Shown piece after piece: positions 32,236 through 32,406 of a stretch of 32,406 nt of DNA. Under the pieces are notes generated by a model. It made no database searches. It saw only the letters and a program-made list of their open reading frames with translations, and was not told the origin of the DNA. The stretch is taken from positions 1-32,406 of the forward strand of contig CALGBY010000036.1 of NCBI GenBank assembly GCA_937886445.1, given 5' to 3'. Position 1 is the stretch's first letter, and the number at the start of each line of letters is the position of its first letter. A program made the position numbers and the translations under genes. Source of the stretch: an uncultured Clostridia bacterium (GTDB lineage Bacteria; Bacillota; Clostridia; Christensenellales; Aristaeellaceae).

Positions 32236-32406
32236 TTAATCAATATTCCCAATACTTCCAAGAAGTTTACCGATACTATGATATTTACCCGAATATATCA
32301 CTGGGTCAAATTTTGTCAAATCAACATCAAATGTATCTTTACATTCAATTTTCTCATCCATTTGAATATTCATAATGTTGCAAAAGAAAGTTGTGGATTC
32401 TCCTGT
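32236..32406 (-). CDS. C-terminal fragment of a flavin reductase-like protein (cut by window edge)
   Basis: 56 codons and a TAA stop, open to the window edge and in frame from 32406. The ending FDPVIYSGKYHSIGKLLGS resembles the C-terminus of the FMN-binding split-barrel flavin reductases of Clostridia (pattern DPVxYxGGxYxxLG). These proteins bind FMN and act in redox reactions. Only the tail is seen, so the call rests on that motif. It reads in the same direction as the acetyltransferase gene. Confidence 0.5.
   Translation of the reverse strand, partial: TGESTTFFCNIMNIQMDEKIECKDTFDVDLTKFDPVIYSGKYHSIGKLLGSIGNID

Noticed and set aside
1..32406. Searched by eye for tRNA, rRNA and CRISPR arrays
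   Set aside because: No cloverleaf with a conserved TTCRANNC-type arm, no rRNA-like segment and no regular repeat-spacer array was seen; absence by eye is not proof.

Overview
The window looks like a chromosomal stretch of a low-to-mid GC gut Bacillota (Clostridia-like) that carries a large conjugative/mobilizable element. The grounds are strong Shine-Dalgarno sequences (AGGAGG types), Gram-positive signal peptides and lipobox, and protein families typical of Clostridial Tn4451/Tn1549-like elements: TnpV, TnpW, TTRAP, CD1845-type membrane proteins, DUF3846, DUF3847, CHC2 mini-primase, a giant methylase-helicase and TnpX-type serine recombinases. Genus cannot be told from the sequence.

Layout. 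(1) 1-9303, nearly all on the minus strand: a GrpE-like gene split by a 313-bp MITE-like insertion, a zinc-ribbon/multi-pass membrane/LRR protein, a lipoprotein with an internal duplication, and a 1731-aa exported protein with a papain-like peptidase domain, two CHAP domains, SH3-like domains and a C-terminal discoidin-like domain. Tight spacing suggests one envelope/secretion-related operon. (2) 9304-12810: a mobilization module with a small serine recombinase, a MobA/MobL (MOBQ) relaxase, a divergent RelB/DinJ-YafQ toxin-antitoxin pair, and a candidate oriT (hairpin plus ATAAGTGCGC) just past the toxin terminator. (3) 12810-18150: DUF3847 protein, a ParM/StbA-like segregation pair with nearby iterons, TnpW-like protein, and two tandem overlapping large serine recombinases. 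(4) 18368-21806: CD1845-like membrane proteins, TnpV, a truncated second relaxase, MobC-like protein, DUF3846 protein and CHC2 mini-primase, reading leftward as one operon. (5) 21853-23101, plus strand: an HU gene with a strong promoter and a third-class serine resolvase. (6) 23107-31437, minus strand: small hypothetical, a 2534-aa N6-methylase/SNF2-like helicase, and TTRAP. (7) 31438-32406: GNAT acetyltransferase and the 3' end of what looks like a flavin reductase, probably outside or at the edge of the element.

How it may work: the large serine recombinases would integrate and excise, MobA/MobL with the oriT would initiate transfer, the ParM/ParR-like pair and toxin-antitoxin would stabilise the excised form, and the helicase-methylase, primase and HU would serve processing, replication or defence evasion in the recipient. 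Two relaxases (one broken), four serine recombinases, two TnpV and two CD1845-like genes suggest a composite of at least two elements.

Most notable: a complete TnpV-family gene with its own strong ribosome-binding site lies out of frame inside the helicase gene, covering exactly its low-complexity linker; a clear candidate MOBQ oriT; and a MITE-like insertion whose removal, with one 6-bp duplication, restores a GrpE-like reading frame exactly.
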